From positions 1 to 6,425 of the forward strand of contig JAKFXO010000092.1 of NCBI GenBank assembly GCA_021731345.1: DNA of 6,425 bases, given 5' to 3'. Below, piece after piece: positions 5,743 through 6,425 of the stretch. The number at the start of each line of letters is the position of its first letter. Position 1 is the stretch's first letter. Both the position numbers and the translations under genes were made by a program. Below the pieces are notes generated by a model, which saw only the letters and a program-made list of their open reading frames with translations, was not told where the DNA came from and did no database searches. This DNA comes from Candidatus Peribacterales bacterium. GTDB taxonomy: Bacteria; Patescibacteriota; Gracilibacteria; Peribacterales; Peribacteraceae.

Positions 5743-6425
5743 TTACGCCTGACCGTTCTTCTGAGTGTTTTCCAGCAGTCTGACATGGAGCAGTGCCTCA
5801 CGTTCATAGTCGTACCGAGCACTCACACGATCTTCTTCCAGCGCGCGAATCTGCGCTTGCATTGGTTCCGTGACGGAGAGAAGGTCAAGAAAGATCCAGA
5901 GCTGCGGATGGGTCTTTTGTGTGTGTGCTGGCGCGATGATGCCGAGTCCGTGGAACCCGGGAACCAGAACGAGTCGCGCGGACGGATTGATGTTTTTCAG
6001 CACATCTTCGACTGCGGTGAGTACACCGTTTTTTGGACCACCTTCGGTCTGTGCGTGAAAAATCTTTCCTGCGCCATGCCCATATTCCGCCAGGTCAGAG
6101 CCGTCGACGAGAATGCCTCGTTGATGGTGAGGCTGCCGCGCTTCGTGTGGTATGCGTTCTGGACTGTGGTACATATCTCTGCGGCCGTACGGCCAACCAA
6201 CGTCATGCAGGAGGATCACTGGCATCGTTGCTGGGTCTTTGCAAAGGGCAGTCAGTTCGTGGCTGACTGTGTAGTAGTTATGGTCACCGTCGATAAGTAC
6301 GACGTCAGCTTTGGGAAGTGTGGGCAGCGCTTCGATACTCATCATCCGATGAAACACGAACGAGTCCGGATTTTTTTTTCGCGAGGTCATCGGTATCAAG
6401 TGTCGGCTCAGGATCAACGACATGA
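5743..6425 (-). CDS. Methyltransferase-like protein (Methyltransf_24 type), 5' partial, with a frame break at an A9 run
   Basis: The last 226 codons in one frame resemble the C-terminal part of class I SAM-dependent methyltransferases found in glycan and glycosyltransferase clusters. Counting from an ATG at 6423, 'ADVVLIDGDHNYYTVSHEL' (39-57), 'ILLHDVGWPYGRRDMY' (70-85), 'EGGPKNGVLTAVEDVL' (127-142) and 'VLVPGFHGLGII' (152-163) are the recognisable blocks. A helical, probably coiled-coil tail follows (about 186-222). The glycine-rich SAM motif I is missing because the gene begins outside the window; the ATG at 6423 is not a believable start. Upstream of the A9 run the neighbouring frame encodes HVVDPEPTLDTDDLAKK, the acidic 'IDP' segment expected just before 'FVFHR'. 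That frame stops at 6307-6305 if read on. The gene is therefore frameshifted at 6371-6379, or read with slippage. It ends 48 bases before secA. The family match is from memory of its motifs, and the substrate is unknown. Confidence 0.72.
   Translation of the reverse strand, partial: MSLILSRHLIPMTSRKKNPDSFVFHRMMSIEALPTLPKADVVLIDGDHNYYTVSHELTALCKDPATMPVILLHDVGWPYGRRDMYHSPERIPHEARQPHHQRGILVDGSDLAEYGHGAGKIFHAQTEGGPKNGVLTAVEDVLKNINPSARLVLVPGFHGLGIIAPAHTQKTHPQLWIFLDLLSVTEPMQAQIRALEEDRVSARYDYEREALLHVRLLENTQKNGQA
6371..6379 (-). other. A9 homopolymer at the apparent frameshift site
   Basis: Nine consecutive T on the plus strand are nine A in the mRNA sense. Reading GCG-AAA-AAA-AAA-TCC keeps the upstream frame (DDLAKKKSG), which runs to a stop at 6307-6305. 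With eight A the codons become GCG-AAA-AAA-AAT-CCG-GAC and join DDLAKK to NPDSFVFHR, restoring the long conserved frame. It is the longest homopolymer I see in the window; the next is T6 at 1245-1250. Confidence 0.7.

Noticed and set aside
1..6425. Alternative genetic code with TGA as glycine
   Set aside because: TGA ends the ferredoxin and holB frames exactly where the proteins should end, and no conserved frame contains an internal TGA. The one near the methyltransferase frame break lies in the abandoned frame.
1..6425. CRISPR array, tRNA or rRNA, insertion sequence, riboswitch or phage genes
   Set aside because: The spacers total under 200 bases, and I found no spaced direct repeats, cloverleaf, transposase or terminal inverted repeats on either strand.

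Overview
The window is a compact bacterial segment of medium GC, estimated by eye at about 50%, with almost no non-coding DNA. No gap between genes exceeds 53 bases, so no stretch over 300 bases lacks a gene. Six of the seven genes lie on the minus strand. Both the ferredoxin gene and holB end in TGA, so TGA is a stop here and the TGA-to-glycine code of Gracilibacteria/Absconditabacteria does not apply. The compact layout, weak Shine-Dalgarno signals and divergent housekeeping proteins suggest an uncultivated lineage. Patescibacteria/CPR, perhaps Peregrinibacteria/Peribacteria, is my low-confidence guess and cannot be proved from this window.

The layout below follows minus-strand transcription, from high to low coordinates. 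At 6425-5743 is the C-terminal part of a methyltransferase-like protein of the Methyltransf_24 type. Its start lies outside the window, and its reading frame appears to break at a run of nine A (T9 on the plus strand, 6371-6379). At 5694-3040 is a full-length secA with a strong extended -10 promoter almost touching its start codon. At 2986-2003 is holB, the clamp-loader delta-prime subunit. At 1986-1219 is a membrane-anchored TPR protein. Next, on the opposite strand at 913-1218, is a [2Fe-2S] ferredoxin of the adrenodoxin type. At 873-37 is an ABC-2 family polysaccharide/polyol-phosphate exporter permease. Its stop codon overlaps the start of a further gene (37-1), probably the partner ATPase, which runs out of the window.

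secA, holB and the TPR gene form a co-directional housekeeping block, flanked by genes that look like cell-surface glycan functions (methyltransferase, ABC exporter). The ferredoxin gene is the only plus-strand gene. It is divergent from the permease over 39 bases, and its stop codon abuts the TPR gene's stop with no base between them.

The two most notable observations are the A9 frame break in the methyltransferase and a recurring TANNNT box 6-10 bases upstream of the ATG of four minus-strand genes that lack a convincing Shine-Dalgarno site, a pattern expected of leaderless mRNAs. I see no mobile element, CRISPR array, RNA gene or evidence of an undescribed multi-gene system.
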